A DNA stretch of 64,000 nucleotides from positions 806,001 to 870,000 of the forward strand of contig VRMN01000001.1 of assembly GCA_008690995.1 (NCBI GenBank). Reading direction: 5' to 3'. Origin of the DNA: Porphyridium purpureum. Taxonomy: Eukaryota; Rhodophyta; Bangiophyceae; Porphyridiales; Porphyridiaceae. Shown here piece after piece: positions 1 to 9,463 of the stretch; position 1 is the stretch's first letter; each line of letters starts with the position of its first letter. The notes beneath the pieces were generated by a model. The model was not told the DNA's origin, made no database searches, and worked only from the letters and a program-made list of their open reading frames with translations. A program made the position numbers and the translations under genes.

Positions 1-2930
1 GTCGGCATCAGCATAGCCCAAGACGCTTACGTCACCGACCTTCAATGACGTCATCCGCAAATACTCAAGTGGCTCACGAGGAACCTTCAAGTATTGCATG
101 ACGCGAACCAGGAGTCTCTCAGCTGCGACGTTCCAGCTATCCACATACCGAGCCACCACTCCAACTGCGTAGGAGATATCCGGTCTGACCGTCCTGGCCA
201 ACCACAGCAGCCTCCCAACATGCTCGCGTATTTTCAGATGCCCATGTTCGACTTGAACATCCAATACAGCGTCAGCATTCATCTTCTCGCCTGGTGACTT
301 CACTGCTCGCAGCACCTGCCCAAGCTCTTCTTCAAATTCCTTCACCACCAAGGTTTGGTAGTGATCATGATCCAACGAAAACCGTGTCGCCGACTCCGAG
401 ATCATGAGACCTAGGAACCTTAACGGGGCTCCTTCCGAGAGGACTTCTGGCTCCTTCTCAATGAGGAACTCTGACCTCAACTCTCGAAATATCTCACCCC
501 GATCCTTCTCGGCACACGCGAGCAGGCCATCGTCGACATACAAGGCCAAGAGTGCAACAGATGCACTTCCCGCCATCTTTTTCACGTATACGTTCTTCTC
601 GCCGTGAATCAAATCCCACCCGAACTTTTGAAGTCTTCTGCGGGCATCGATGGAAAAGTCAGACCCGCTTCTTGGTAAGCCATAAAGCGCCCTCCTTAAG
701 CGAACGACAAGTCCATCACCTCCTCCTGGAACGTGACGGGGCAACATGGCAAACGTCGGTGGTCCTGACAAGTCAGCGTGTAAGTACGCCGACGTCACAT
801 CGAACGACACGATTTTCAATCCCAGGATCGCGGCCAAAGCTATCAACATTCTGATTGCAGACAGGCCCGCGGGCACCTCATAGTCAAACACATCCTGAGT
901 GACCTTCCCTGAGGCATCCCAAATCCTATTTCCACCAGCAACAAGCCGACACTTGACCTTGCGAAACTCCTCCGGAAGCTCAGCGAACTTCAATCCGAAT
1001 ATAAAGTGTGTCCGCACAAATCGTGCGCCTGGGACCTTGAGAGCTTCTTCCCTTGAAATAGGTTGCTCATCCCATACCTTGAATCGAATCATCAAGTCCA
1101 CTTCTTTTTGCATGGCTTCTCTTCCAGCCGAAGAAGCCAGAGCTTGGCTCGTCTGCAACAAAGTTGTCAAGTTCAATTGCGGTGTTTCTGGAGCAACTCC
1201 TGCGCGTTGCTTCCAATTTTCCTCCGAGAGGCCCATATTATGGGCCCGGGCTCGCACATCCTTTCCGTTTCTTGAATTGCGGAACACTGCCTTGTATTCT
1301 TGCAGAGTTCTTTCCCACTTCCCCCAGCCAAAGAGCCGTAAGCCATCCATGATGGCCTGATCCTCTTCCCGGCTCCAAGCTACACTGGGTTTTCGTTTCC
1401 CCCTTCTTCCAATAGGTAGGGGAACGTCCTCCTCCAAGTTCCCGGACACACGCGCCTCGGCCGTATTCGTAGGCAACACCATAGTCTCTTGACTATCCGG
1501 TTCTTCCTGCCTAGAGTGAAAGTCGATTTCACCCTCACGTGCCGAGACCTCCTCGTCATCCTTTGTTTCCAAAGTCCGCATTGGAAACACTTCAGGGAAC
1601 GCCTTGAAGTCCTGAGTGCGAGTCAGCCTCGGTACCGCACTCGTCCACTCCTCCTGAGGAAGGACCCAGATTGCCAGCGGATGCTCCGCAACTCCAACAA
1701 GGACTCCAATCTTTCCTCTGGGTGCATACTTGTTCTCAGGTTGATCATTCTTGAACACCACCTTGCATCCAAATGGTACTGCTACCTTCCCCCGCTTCCA
1801 TCTCTCACCGTACCTCATTTCATACGGAGACTTCCCAGACCTCTTGTCTGGGTGCAGCCGATTGAACATGAAGACGAAATGCTGAGCGGCATGCAAAAAC
1901 CACCGCTTTCCCAGCCCAGACTGCAGGAGATTTGCTCGTACCCCCTGATTCAAAGTATGATGGAAACGTTCCTGTTCAGCGTGGCTATTTGGTCTATGTG
2001 GGACGCCAATCTCATGCTTCACGAGATTCTCCCGTACCAAATTGCTCACATTTCCCCTGAACTCGTTTCCATCATCTGTCCTCAGTACCTTTGGCCATCC
2101 TCGCCCGGCTTGCACGCTTGTCCAAGCTTCAGCAACCGCCGTATGCGTTTTGGCTCTCAATCCTGCCAGTGTGGCCCACCTCGTCGCTCTATCGATGTGC
2201 GTCAGTATGTACTTTGCTCCATCGGTGGCTTCCACGTTACGTCCGGGCTCCACCAGGTCGATCCCAACTTCGTCATTGAACGACAAAGTGGACAAGTCCT
2301 TCTCCAGCCTTCTTGCTGGTCGGCTCTTGATCTTGGCCACAACACACGTCTCACAATCATCCCGCATCGGCATGTGAGTCAACGCATGTTCCATCCCGGC
2401 CATCTTTCCTTCGACCTCTTCACTGGCACTCTCCTCTTCTCCATCGCACGCTTGATTTCCGCTTGACTCGGAAAGAGCGTCCACGACATTCACCATCGCA
2501 CAATCTTCCACATTTTTAAGTCCCAAGTCCATCGAACCCCTCTGCCAATCAATCCTCGGGTTCACGCGACTCAGCCAGTCCCACCCGAGAATTGCATCCA
2601 TTTGCAGAGGCCCGACATAAAACTTGACCGGCCCTTTCCAGAACCCAAGATCAACATGCTGCAACACCGGGCCATGCACTAAGACACTTTGCCCACCCGC
2701 AAGCTTGACCATTCCGTTCTCGCGCCCTTCAAATCTGCCGACAAAGCGAGATCCAAGAAAATTGTGCGATGCTCCGCTGTCCACCAGAAATTGGACAGAC
2801 TCGCCATCTAAAGTTCCACGCTTGTAGAGCAACCTCGACGCCGCATCAGCGCGCCAGACCTCACCTACAAAGCCCATCCCGGGAGGTTCCGTTCCCCTCG
2901 AGTGCACCTCCCAACTTCTCCCTCGAGGTT
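1..2930 (-). CDS. pol: copia Pol polyprotein: protease, integrase, Myb/SANT-like segment, RT, RNase H (partial)
   Basis: The minus-strand frame is open to the left edge. Domains in order: aspartic protease with VDSGASHN (about 2781-2758) and a following ILGWDWL; an H-H-C-C zinc region (about 2390-2340); an integrase core with its acidic residues (GIDLV about 2260, RTDDGNEF about 2080, AEQERF about 1975); SPYEMRYG at about 1825. Next comes a Myb/SANT-like segment (about 1380-1207). RT follows, with FDVTSAYL (about 800), LYGLPRSG (about 680) and the catalytic YVDD (540-529). Last is the start of RNase H, GYADAD, at the window edge. The frame overlaps the end of gag. It is partial only because the window ends. 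Confidence 0.88.
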
Positions 2931-3887
2931 TTAGTTTTCCGGGCCTCCCGCCAAGTGCCCATTCCGCTTTGGGCAATTGGGTTTGATGTGGCCGCGCTGC
3001 CCGCAATGGTAGCATCTGACTTTGCCCACGTCCGCATGCTTGCGCTTCTCCGGCTGGCGTTTCTCCACGACGCCCAAATCCATTGGCGCCGTCCCGGCAT
3101 ACGACGAGCTGTTCCGGTAGTTTGGACTAGAGGCGCCATGAAAAGCCTCCCTCATGTCTCCTCCAAACCTACCAACCTGCTCCGCAGCCAACGCCGCCCT
3201 CAGCGACTCTTCCAGCGTCTTCGTGTCCTGACGCGCCACCTCAAGGCGAAGCTTCTCCTTCAGGCCGAGAGTGAAGATGGTGTTGAGCTCGGCATCCGTC
3301 ACACTATCCACTGACAGGGCCACCATCCTCAGGCGCTGCTCAAACTCAGCAACAGTCATCTTGCCCTGCTTCAGCTGATACAAGTTCGTTCGAGCAGTCA
3401 GGTATGCCTGCGGCGGCTCAAATGCCGTCCGCACGAAGTTCGCGAACGCATTCCAACCGGACTCGGCCAGTGCCATCCTCTGTTCCTCAGGGCGAGCTGC
3501 CCACAACAGCGCGGCATCCTTCTCAAAGAAGCGCGACGCTACGATCACCTTCTGAGACTCCAGCGCTCCAGCTGGCATGCACATGTCCAAGTCTTGCTTC
3601 ATCCTCGACAACCACTCGTTCACAACGAGTTTGTCGCGCTGTCCGTCGTATTTCCTCAAGCTGCGTCCAATCAGCGATGCAACGGTCCTTTCCGTTTCGC
3701 CGGGACCAGCTGACACAGATGCCTGATGCATCACATTCTGCAGCATCTCCTGCAAGAGGCGATTTCCCTCCTGCAGCTGCACAATCATCATTTCTTGTCC
3801 TCCGATACGAGCATGAAGCTGATTGAAAGCTTCAATCCACGACGCGCCGCCCTGCAGGCCCTGCACGTCCATTCCCTCAGAATCCAT
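2931..3887 (-). CDS. gag: copia Gag (nucleocapsid) protein, 318 aa
   Basis: This frame begins with ATG shortly after the primer-binding site. It contains a helical capsid-like region (about residues 20-230, with a Trp-Leu-Ser-Arg-Met motif and an ARTNLYQLKQG-like stretch as in copia/UBN2-type Gag). Near the C terminus is one CCHC zinc knuckle (Cys-x2-Cys-x4-His-x4-Cys, about residues 289-302) for RNA binding. Its end overlaps the pol frame, which lies in a different (-1) register. That is the geometry expected if Pol is made by ribosomal frameshifting, as many retroelements do. No gag-like host gene is implied. Confidence 0.85.
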   Translation of the reverse strand: MDSEGMDVQGLQGGASWIEAFNQLHARIGGQEMMIVQLQEGNRLLQEMLQNVMHQASVSAGPGETERTVASLIGRSLRKYDGQRDKLVVNEWLSRMKQDLDMCMPAGALESQKVIVASRFFEKDAALLWAARPEEQRMALAESGWNAFANFVRTAFEPPQAYLTARTNLYQLKQGKMTVAEFEQRLRMVALSVDSVTDAELNTIFTLGLKEKLRLEVARQDTKTLEESLRAALAAEQVGRFGGDMREAFHGASSPNYRNSSSYAGTAPMDLGVVEKRQPEKRKHADVGKVRCYHCGQRGHIKPNCPKRNGHLAGGPEN

Positions 3888-3894
3888 CTTCGCC

Positions 3895-3909
3895 GATGCG
3901 ATGATACCA
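3895..3909 (-). other. Primer-binding site of the copia element
   Basis: On the minus strand TGGTATCATCGCATC lies just upstream of the gag start. The first eight bases match TGGTATCA, the Met-tRNA-type primer-binding site common in copia elements. The remainder would be complementary to the host's own tRNA 3' end, which is not available here to compare. Confidence 0.6.
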
Positions 3910-3911
3910 CT

Positions 3912-4705
3912 TTAAATTCTCGCACGCTTGATGATGACAAGCGCACGAGCTCGGATGACACAACCCTTCTCAGATGACCGAACCCCAGCAACACGACGCA
4001 CACGGCACAGAGAACACAACCACACGACGCACACAACACAGACGACGAATACCCGGGGCGTGGAAAATCCAACGTATAGGGCCTCTACTATTGCCTTTCG
4101 CGTCGGCACAGACAGCACCGGTCTCGACAGGGGCAGGGTGTCGTAACGGACAAAGCCGCCGTCTGCCTTCAGTGCTCCAAGAGCACCGAAACCCCCCAGA
4201 CACGATGTGCTGCTGGCTCTGCTACACAGGCTCAGCAAAAGGCCCCACGTCTTCCGACGACCACGCCCAGGCACCCGACACCAAAGAACAACTCTTCCTT
4301 TATTCTCTGTGTCGTACTCCCTTGCCTCTTCTTCTTCCGCTCTAAAGAAAATCCGGGGAACCGCACAGGCCCGCGCCCATTATATACCCCGCCGTCCTTG
4401 CTGTCCTTGACGCGGAAGGGAGAAATTATTTCTCCCAAAAGGCTGGGCTTTCCTCCGTTCGTTCCACGGAACGAAGCCACAGCCAGCCACGTCAGCAAGC
4501 GGCTCAATGGGTGCCGGCCGGCCGCCAAGCGGCTCCTGCTTCCCTCGGACACGCGACTCCGGCTCCTCGGGGCGAAAGACAACAATGCACAAAACCAGAG
4601 GTACAGGGTAAAAAACCACGCGGGCGAAAAAGCCCCTGTACCTCAAAGAATTCCGAGACGCCGTACCTCTAGGTGTACACCCAGGGCGTCTCTCGGACCG
4701 GAACA
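3912..4705 (-). repeat. 5' LTR of the copia element (approximate bounds)
   Basis: The outer end is placed where the minus strand begins TGTTCCGG, a typical TG start. The inner end is approximate, next to the primer-binding site at about 3909. Reading the minus strand, a TATA box (TATATAAT, 4386-4379) is followed about 80 bases later by an AATAAA signal (4304-4299). This is the U3/R arrangement expected of an LTR. The partner LTR is outside the window, so neither the ends nor a target-site duplication can be verified. Confidence 0.6.
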
Positions 4706-4770
4706 CTTTTAATCCATGCGGAAACCGAATTTGGCAAAAGGGTATCGGAATCTGATGGACGTGCGTGGTG

Positions 4771-4812
4771 GAAGAGAGAGAGGGAGAAAAAGAGAGAGAG
4801 AGAGAGAGGGGG
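4771..4812. repeat. (AG)n-rich simple repeat
   Basis: A purine tract dominated by AG dinucleotides sits about 50 bases upstream of the ATG at 4862, between the copia LTR and the dioxygenase gene. It probably lies in the 5' leader or core promoter of that gene. Confidence 0.8.
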
Positions 4813-4861
4813 ACGATCGCATGCGTGTGAGGTCAAGGTGGATGGATAGCGCAGTGGGAGC

Positions 4862-6358
4862 ATGAAGTCGTATACAAAGACGCTGCTGGAGCATTGCAGG
4901 AAGTACCTGACGCCGGTTGTGCTGGTGGTGGTGTTTGTGCTGTACCGGTTGTACGGCGCGCATCAGCAGGTGCGCCACGACGCGCGATGTTATGAGGAGT
5001 GGCACACGCGCTTCACGTTGGACGAGCTGCGCGAGTTTGAGACGCTCGAATGGACCGCGGAGCCGCTCCCTTCAGGGCTTGGTGGAAAGGGAAAGATGAA
5101 GGCGCAGCACGATGGAGGCGACGGCGTTCAGCCCGTTCGGAACCCGTTTGCGACATTGGCCGTGTGTGGCTTCCTCATGGTGGATAAGGCGTACGATCCG
5201 CAGGTGCTCTCGCAGATCAACGCGACCGTGCGGCCCTTGGTCGATGATCCGACCCGCTTTGAGCCGCTCAAAAACACCGCCGGGCTCCGCGGCAAGCGGG
5301 TCGAGTTCAGCGTGCCTCATGAAGCGCCGTTCCTGCAAGCCATTCCGCCACAGCCCGTGATGGACTTTGTGCGCGATTTCGTGTCTGTGTTGGGTGACGG
5401 CCGCGCACTTCGCCAGAAGGAAACCACCGATCCGGAGATGTTTGCCGCTAAATACGACGCTGGTCGCTTTCCGGCGCTCGAGCAATTGACGGTGATTCTG
5501 GCAGAGGCACGCGAGGACACGGATCAGGGCTTACACCCGGATGCTAGCTTCAGATACGGCATGAAAATCCACGTGCCTCTGGTGGACGTGACCGAAGAAA
5601 TGGGACCCGTGCGCATCTACCCGCAATGTCTTGATGACGCGGACGGCGTATTCAATCGCCTCTACGATTGGTACTCATCGCTTTTGAATGTGAGGCCCTC
5701 AGTGCTGGGTACTGTGCCAGTTGGCACAGCGGTCATTTACCAACAGTTTCTTCTTCATCAGGGAACGGGGAACAAGAGCCCGCTGGACCGACCCATTTTG
5801 GATTTCAGCCTGCTCCCCGCACATTACATCAGGGAGCACAACTACACCAAGGAGTTTCCGCAGGATATTTTGCCGCACCTGAAGAAATATCGCCAGGATT
5901 GGCACGCGCGTTTAGTGAATGGCCTGGCTGACCCCAGTGGCCGCCACAAGAAGTTGTTTGAGAGCCTGGTCTCTCGCGACTACTCAATTCGCCCAGAGGA
6001 TCAAAAGCCTCATGCCTGGATTGACGCAGGAAAGCGCAAGAGTTTTTGTGGCCAGAACGTAGACTTGGTGTCGTGCCTCAATCAAACGATCTTAACGCCA
6101 AAGATCATTGCCCTAATCTGCGGTTTCCTATTGATCACAGCAGTTCGTTCGGCGCAGCGCGACTGGGAAGAGGCGTTCACGAAGGAGAAGCGCGCAGCCG
6201 CCGCGGCTGCAACGGCGCCTGCGTTGACCAAGAAGAAAACCAAAGTGAAGAAGACAGCCACGAATGACTCGGTAAAAGGTGTCGTGGCGGGCAAAGGCGG
6301 AGGGCCGCTGGAGGCGGTGGATGATACAGTTTCGGAAGATCAGAAAAAGGCACAGTAA
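4862..6358 (+). CDS. Membrane-anchored phytanoyl-CoA dioxygenase (PhyH)-like 2OG-Fe(II) oxygenase, 498 aa
   Basis: The core resembles PhyH-type dioxygenases, which use Fe(II) and 2-oxoglutarate to hydroxylate substrates. The iron ligands are visible as His225-x-Asp227 (GLHPDASF) and a distal His299 (LLHQGTGN). Arg310 eleven residues later (DRPIL) is the expected 2-oxoglutarate anchor. A hydrophobic segment at residues 16-31 and another near residues 418-435 suggest anchoring at both ends, and the C-terminal tail is Lys/Ala rich. Characterised PhyH proteins are about 300-340 aa and soluble, so the anchors are unusual. The substrate cannot be told. The start is the first ATG. The 3' end is convergent with the cyclopropane synthase gene, 147 bases away. 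Confidence 0.72.
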   Translation: MKSYTKTLLEHCRKYLTPVVLVVVFVLYRLYGAHQQVRHDARCYEEWHTRFTLDELREFETLEWTAEPLPSGLGGKGKMKAQHDGGDGVQPVRNPFATLAVCGFLMVDKAYDPQVLSQINATVRPLVDDPTRFEPLKNTAGLRGKRVEFSVPHEAPFLQAIPPQPVMDFVRDFVSVLGDGRALRQKETTDPEMFAAKYDAGRFPALEQLTVILAEAREDTDQGLHPDASFRYGMKIHVPLVDVTEEMGPVRIYPQCLDDADGVFNRLYDWYSSLLNVRPSVLGTVPVGTAVIYQQFLLHQGTGNKSPLDRPILDFSLLPAHYIREHNYTKEFPQDILPHLKKYRQDWHARLVNGLADPSGRHKKLFESLVSRDYSIRPEDQKPHAWIDAGKRKSFCGQNVDLVSCLNQTILTPKIIALICGFLLITAVRSAQRDWEEAFTKEKRAAAAAATAPALTKKKTKVKKTATNDSVKGVVAGKGGGPLEAVDDTVSEDQKKAQ

Positions 6359-6505
6359 GAATGCTTCGATTCCTGGCGTGCGCCAGTGAACAAGCGTGCT
6401 GGACAGGGGCATGTAAAACATGATTTTATCGAGCTTTCACCACGACGTCCGCAGGGCATCGCCATCCTCCTGTCTCTTTGAGCAAGATTCGATGAAACGC
6501 GTCAG

Positions 6506-9334
6506 CTACAACTGCTTGATACCTTTCCCAAGGACAGCCGTGTTTCCCGGATAGGTCAAAGTGATCTGCAAGTCTCCAAGCGTTCGCGTCGCAAAGCCTG
6601 CCTCACAATAACGGAAATAATACTCCCACTTGCGGATAAAATCGTCGTCAAAGCGACCGCCCTCGAGCGCCTTGATGTGGTCTTTGTTCTTCATGAATCG
6701 AGCACACCACTCGTCCAGCGTGCGCGCGTAGTGAATACCGATGTTTTCAACGTGCTCAACCGTGAGCTCTGGCGCGCTACGATTTAGCGCCTCCACCATG
6801 GCCGCAAAGCTTGGACAGCAGCAACCGGGGAATATGTGCTTAGAAATGAAGTCTGCGCTGGTCCGGTAAGCATCGTACCGCACCTCCGGTGTCGTAATAA
6901 CTTGAATCACCGCCACACCAACGCGCGGCTTGAGCAAGCGCTGCACGTTTCCGAAAAACTCACCCAAAAATTCGTGGCCCACGGCCTCAAGCATTTCCAC
7001 CGACACGATTCGGTCAAACGTCTCACCATGCAGTAGGCGATAATCGCACAAGCGCAAGTCAATCAAATGGCTTAGTCCTGCCACTTCGATCCTCTTGTTG
7101 GCCAACTCGAGCTGTTCCACAGAGAGTGTGACGCCTGTCACGCGGCAGCGAAACCGCTCTGCGGCACGAATCGCCAGCGTGCCCCAGCCGCAGCCAATCT
7201 CCAGCAAGTGCATCTCAGAATTTAGACAAAGTTTGTCAAGAATCATGTCCACCTTGCGGTACTGCGCTACATCTAGCTCATCGCTCGTGAGACCAGTACT
7301 GTCTGCTTCAAACAGGGCGCAGGAGTACGTCCATGAGTCTCCCAGAAACATTGAGAATAGGTCATTCGACAAGTCATAGTGAGCAGCAATATTCTTGCGG
7401 GAACCAGACACGGTGTTTCGTTTCCACAAGAGGTGAACCAAGCTGTTGACAAGGGATCCAACCACTGATAGAAACGGGCTCTTCGCGGTACCAGCGCTTG
7501 CGTGCTGATCACGATTGGAAATAAGCAACTCAAAGAGATGCGTCAATTGCCGAGAACCTCCCACAACCTCGAAATCGCCGTAGATATACGCCTCTGCGAG
7601 GCCGATATCTGCAGAAGTCAAAATTCGAACGTAGAAGTCCAGTGGTCGCACGATTCGTAAAATGACGTGCCGTGCGGCGTCTGGATCCTCGCTTTCGAGT
7701 TGAGCGAGCGGCTGGCCACATGAAAAGCTGCAGTCCTCTTCAACAATCGTGAGCCGTCCCACAAAAATGAAAGAGCGCATAAAGGAGCGCACTGAGGATC
7801 GGCAGAAGCGCAACAGAGAAGACCCGCTGGACATTCTATCACGAACATCAGCGCTTGCGTCACATACAAGCTTTCTCACCACTTTGTCTTGCTCTCGATT
7901 ATACTCATAGCCAGTGTCCCACGGAACGGACACACCACAAATTTGCTGTGCCACTGAGAGTCCAGAAATTAGCCCGTCCTCATGGAAGCCGTATCGCGTG
8001 TAAGCGCCACAGTAGTAGACGCCATGCTCGCCCTGAGCGTCAAGCAAAGCTTTCTGTGCGCGAACCGCCGCTACAGTGTACTGCGGGTGGTCGTACTCGA
8101 GCTCCATGAGAACTTTGCTTGCATCAATGGGCCGGATAGGGTTTAGCGTCTCCAGCACATTCATCGTATCAGCGGGAAGATTCTGCAGTCGGTTATTCCA
8201 GTAGGTTACACATATATTGGACTCCAGATTCCCCTCATGAAGGACATTCCAGGACGACCACGCGTGACGCTTCACGGGCAGGAACGATTGATCGGTGTGG
8301 ATCACAATTTTGTTTCTCGAGACCTGGAACGCGGCTAGTGCCCCTCTGGCGCGCGTGAATTCCTTGTGCGTCGCTAGGAGTGAGAGCGCAGTCGGCGCGT
8401 GCGTGGCAACGACAACCCGGTCAAATGTCAGCTCTCTCGTGCCGGCAGGAGGTAGACCATTCGAGTCCAAAGCGTTAGATGCCGCAAGCTTCACGCAAAT
8501 GGAGGTATCGCCAGCACCAGAAGGGGCAATACCCACCACTCGAGTCGAGAGAAGAATTTCTGCTTGGGCCTTGTCAAGCTCCTGACCGACCCGGTCTACG
8601 TAAGCACGTGAGCGGTTCGTGACAGTTCGCCACTGTGGCCTGCCAAAGATTTGCGCAAAGCGATGGTTGTGGAAAAACCGGAACAGCGTGACAACGGGAA
8701 AGTCTGCCGCTATGCTGTATGAGCACGACCACACGGCAGCAATGGTTGGTAGCAAATACCACTCGATAAAGGGCTTTGAGTATCTACCACGCACGAGAAA
8801 TTCACGGAGCGTCGGCACCTCGTCCATGCTGAGCCGACCGGTGTCAAACAAACGAAGCACGCGCACGACCTGTCGATTGAATCGAAGCATATCGAACAGC
8901 ATGAGATAAAATGACGGACGGAACAGATTCTTCCACTGCACCAAAAGGCCTTGGAGTCCTCTCGAGCTCCATTCCATTATCCTGCGGTCAGCCAGGTCAC
9001 CGCTGCGCACCGACACCGACAATGACATTTCTGACGCTTCTGTCTCGACGCCTAGGCGCGCAAACCACTGCACCAGATTGGGATACGTCAGTTCATTATA
9101 TACAATGAATCCTGTATCAACAGGCACCGCCGCACCCCCAGGCAACCCGACTTGCATGCTCTGTGTATTAGCGTGCCCGCCAAGCCTTGCGGCCCGCTCG
9201 ATCAAAGTCACTTGCGCTCCTCCATGCACTTGCAGGTGCCACGCCGCGGCCAAACCGGAAACCCCGCTCCCGATCACCGCCACGCGCAGCTTTCTTCCCA
9301 CCACGGGCCCGGCGGCTGCCTGATCCGTGCCCAT
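6506..9334 (-). CDS. Bifunctional FAD oxidoreductase / cyclopropane-fatty-acid synthase, 942 aa
   Basis: The N-terminal half is an FAD-dependent amine-oxidase-type flavoprotein with a dinucleotide fold GSGVSG at residues 22-27. The C-terminal part (about 570-942) is a cyclopropane-fatty-acid synthase. Its S-adenosylmethionine motif I is EIGCGWGT (GCGWG at 714-718), followed by VTGVTLSVEQL. The synthase adds a methylene group from S-adenosylmethionine across a double bond of a phospholipid acyl chain. The same two-domain order is known from plant cyclopropane synthases such as that of Sterculia, and the length fits that class (about 860-940 aa). The role of the oxidase half is unsettled even in plants. 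The gene is divergent from 9464, with 129 bases between the starts. Confidence 0.9.
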   Translation of the reverse strand: MGTDQAAAGPVVGRKLRVAVIGSGVSGLAAAWHLQVHGGAQVTLIERAARLGGHANTQSMQVGLPGGAAVPVDTGFIVYNELTYPNLVQWFARLGVETEASEMSLSVSVRSGDLADRRIMEWSSRGLQGLLVQWKNLFRPSFYLMLFDMLRFNRQVVRVLRLFDTGRLSMDEVPTLREFLVRGRYSKPFIEWYLLPTIAAVWSCSYSIAADFPVVTLFRFFHNHRFAQIFGRPQWRTVTNRSRAYVDRVGQELDKAQAEILLSTRVVGIAPSGAGDTSICVKLAASNALDSNGLPPAGTRELTFDRVVVATHAPTALSLLATHKEFTRARGALAAFQVSRNKIVIHTDQSFLPVKRHAWSSWNVLHEGNLESNICVTYWNNRLQNLPADTMNVLETLNPIRPIDASKVLMELEYDHPQYTVAAVRAQKALLDAQGEHGVYYCGAYTRYGFHEDGLISGLSVAQQICGVSVPWDTGYEYNREQDKVVRKLVCDASADVRDRMSSGSSLLRFCRSSVRSFMRSFIFVGRLTIVEEDCSFSCGQPLAQLESEDPDAARHVILRIVRPLDFYVRILTSADIGLAEAYIYGDFEVVGGSRQLTHLFELLISNRDQHASAGTAKSPFLSVVGSLVNSLVHLLWKRNTVSGSRKNIAAHYDLSNDLFSMFLGDSWTYSCALFEADSTGLTSDELDVAQYRKVDMILDKLCLNSEMHLLEIGCGWGTLAIRAAERFRCRVTGVTLSVEQLELANKRIEVAGLSHLIDLRLCDYRLLHGETFDRIVSVEMLEAVGHEFLGEFFGNVQRLLKPRVGVAVIQVITTPEVRYDAYRTSADFISKHIFPGCCCPSFAAMVEALNRSAPELTVEHVENIGIHYARTLDEWCARFMKNKDHIKALEGGRFDDDFIRKWEYYFRYCEAGFATRTLGDLQITLTYPGNTAVLGKGIKQL

Positions 9335-9463
9335 TTTGTCAGGTTCGCTCGTCCCCGCTCCCGATCCCCGTGTCCACCACCTAGACCGTTACCGGACACG
9401 TCCCAACAATTCCTGGTTCGCGTGCAAGAAGAGGGTCGGCTGCTGCTCGGCTGGCTTAACAGC

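Larger units (their letters stand above)
1..4705 (-). mobile_element. Ty1/copia LTR retrotransposon, 5' part (runs off left edge)
   Basis: Read on the minus strand, the order is LTR, primer-binding site, gag with a zinc knuckle, protease, integrase, reverse transcriptase, RNase H. Integrase before RT is the copia order. The left edge of the window cuts the element in RNase H, so the rest of RNase H, the polypurine tract and the 3' LTR are not visible. Within the window it looks whole: gag and pol are each open and the family motifs I looked for are present. This suggests a young insertion, but LTR divergence cannot be measured here. The host promoter of the gene at 4862 lies about 150 bases beyond its LTR. 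Confidence 0.9.

Noticed and set aside
1489-2466. 325-codon plus-strand frame
   Set aside because: It is exactly antisense to the copia integrase, whose motifs are clear on the minus strand; this frame has none.
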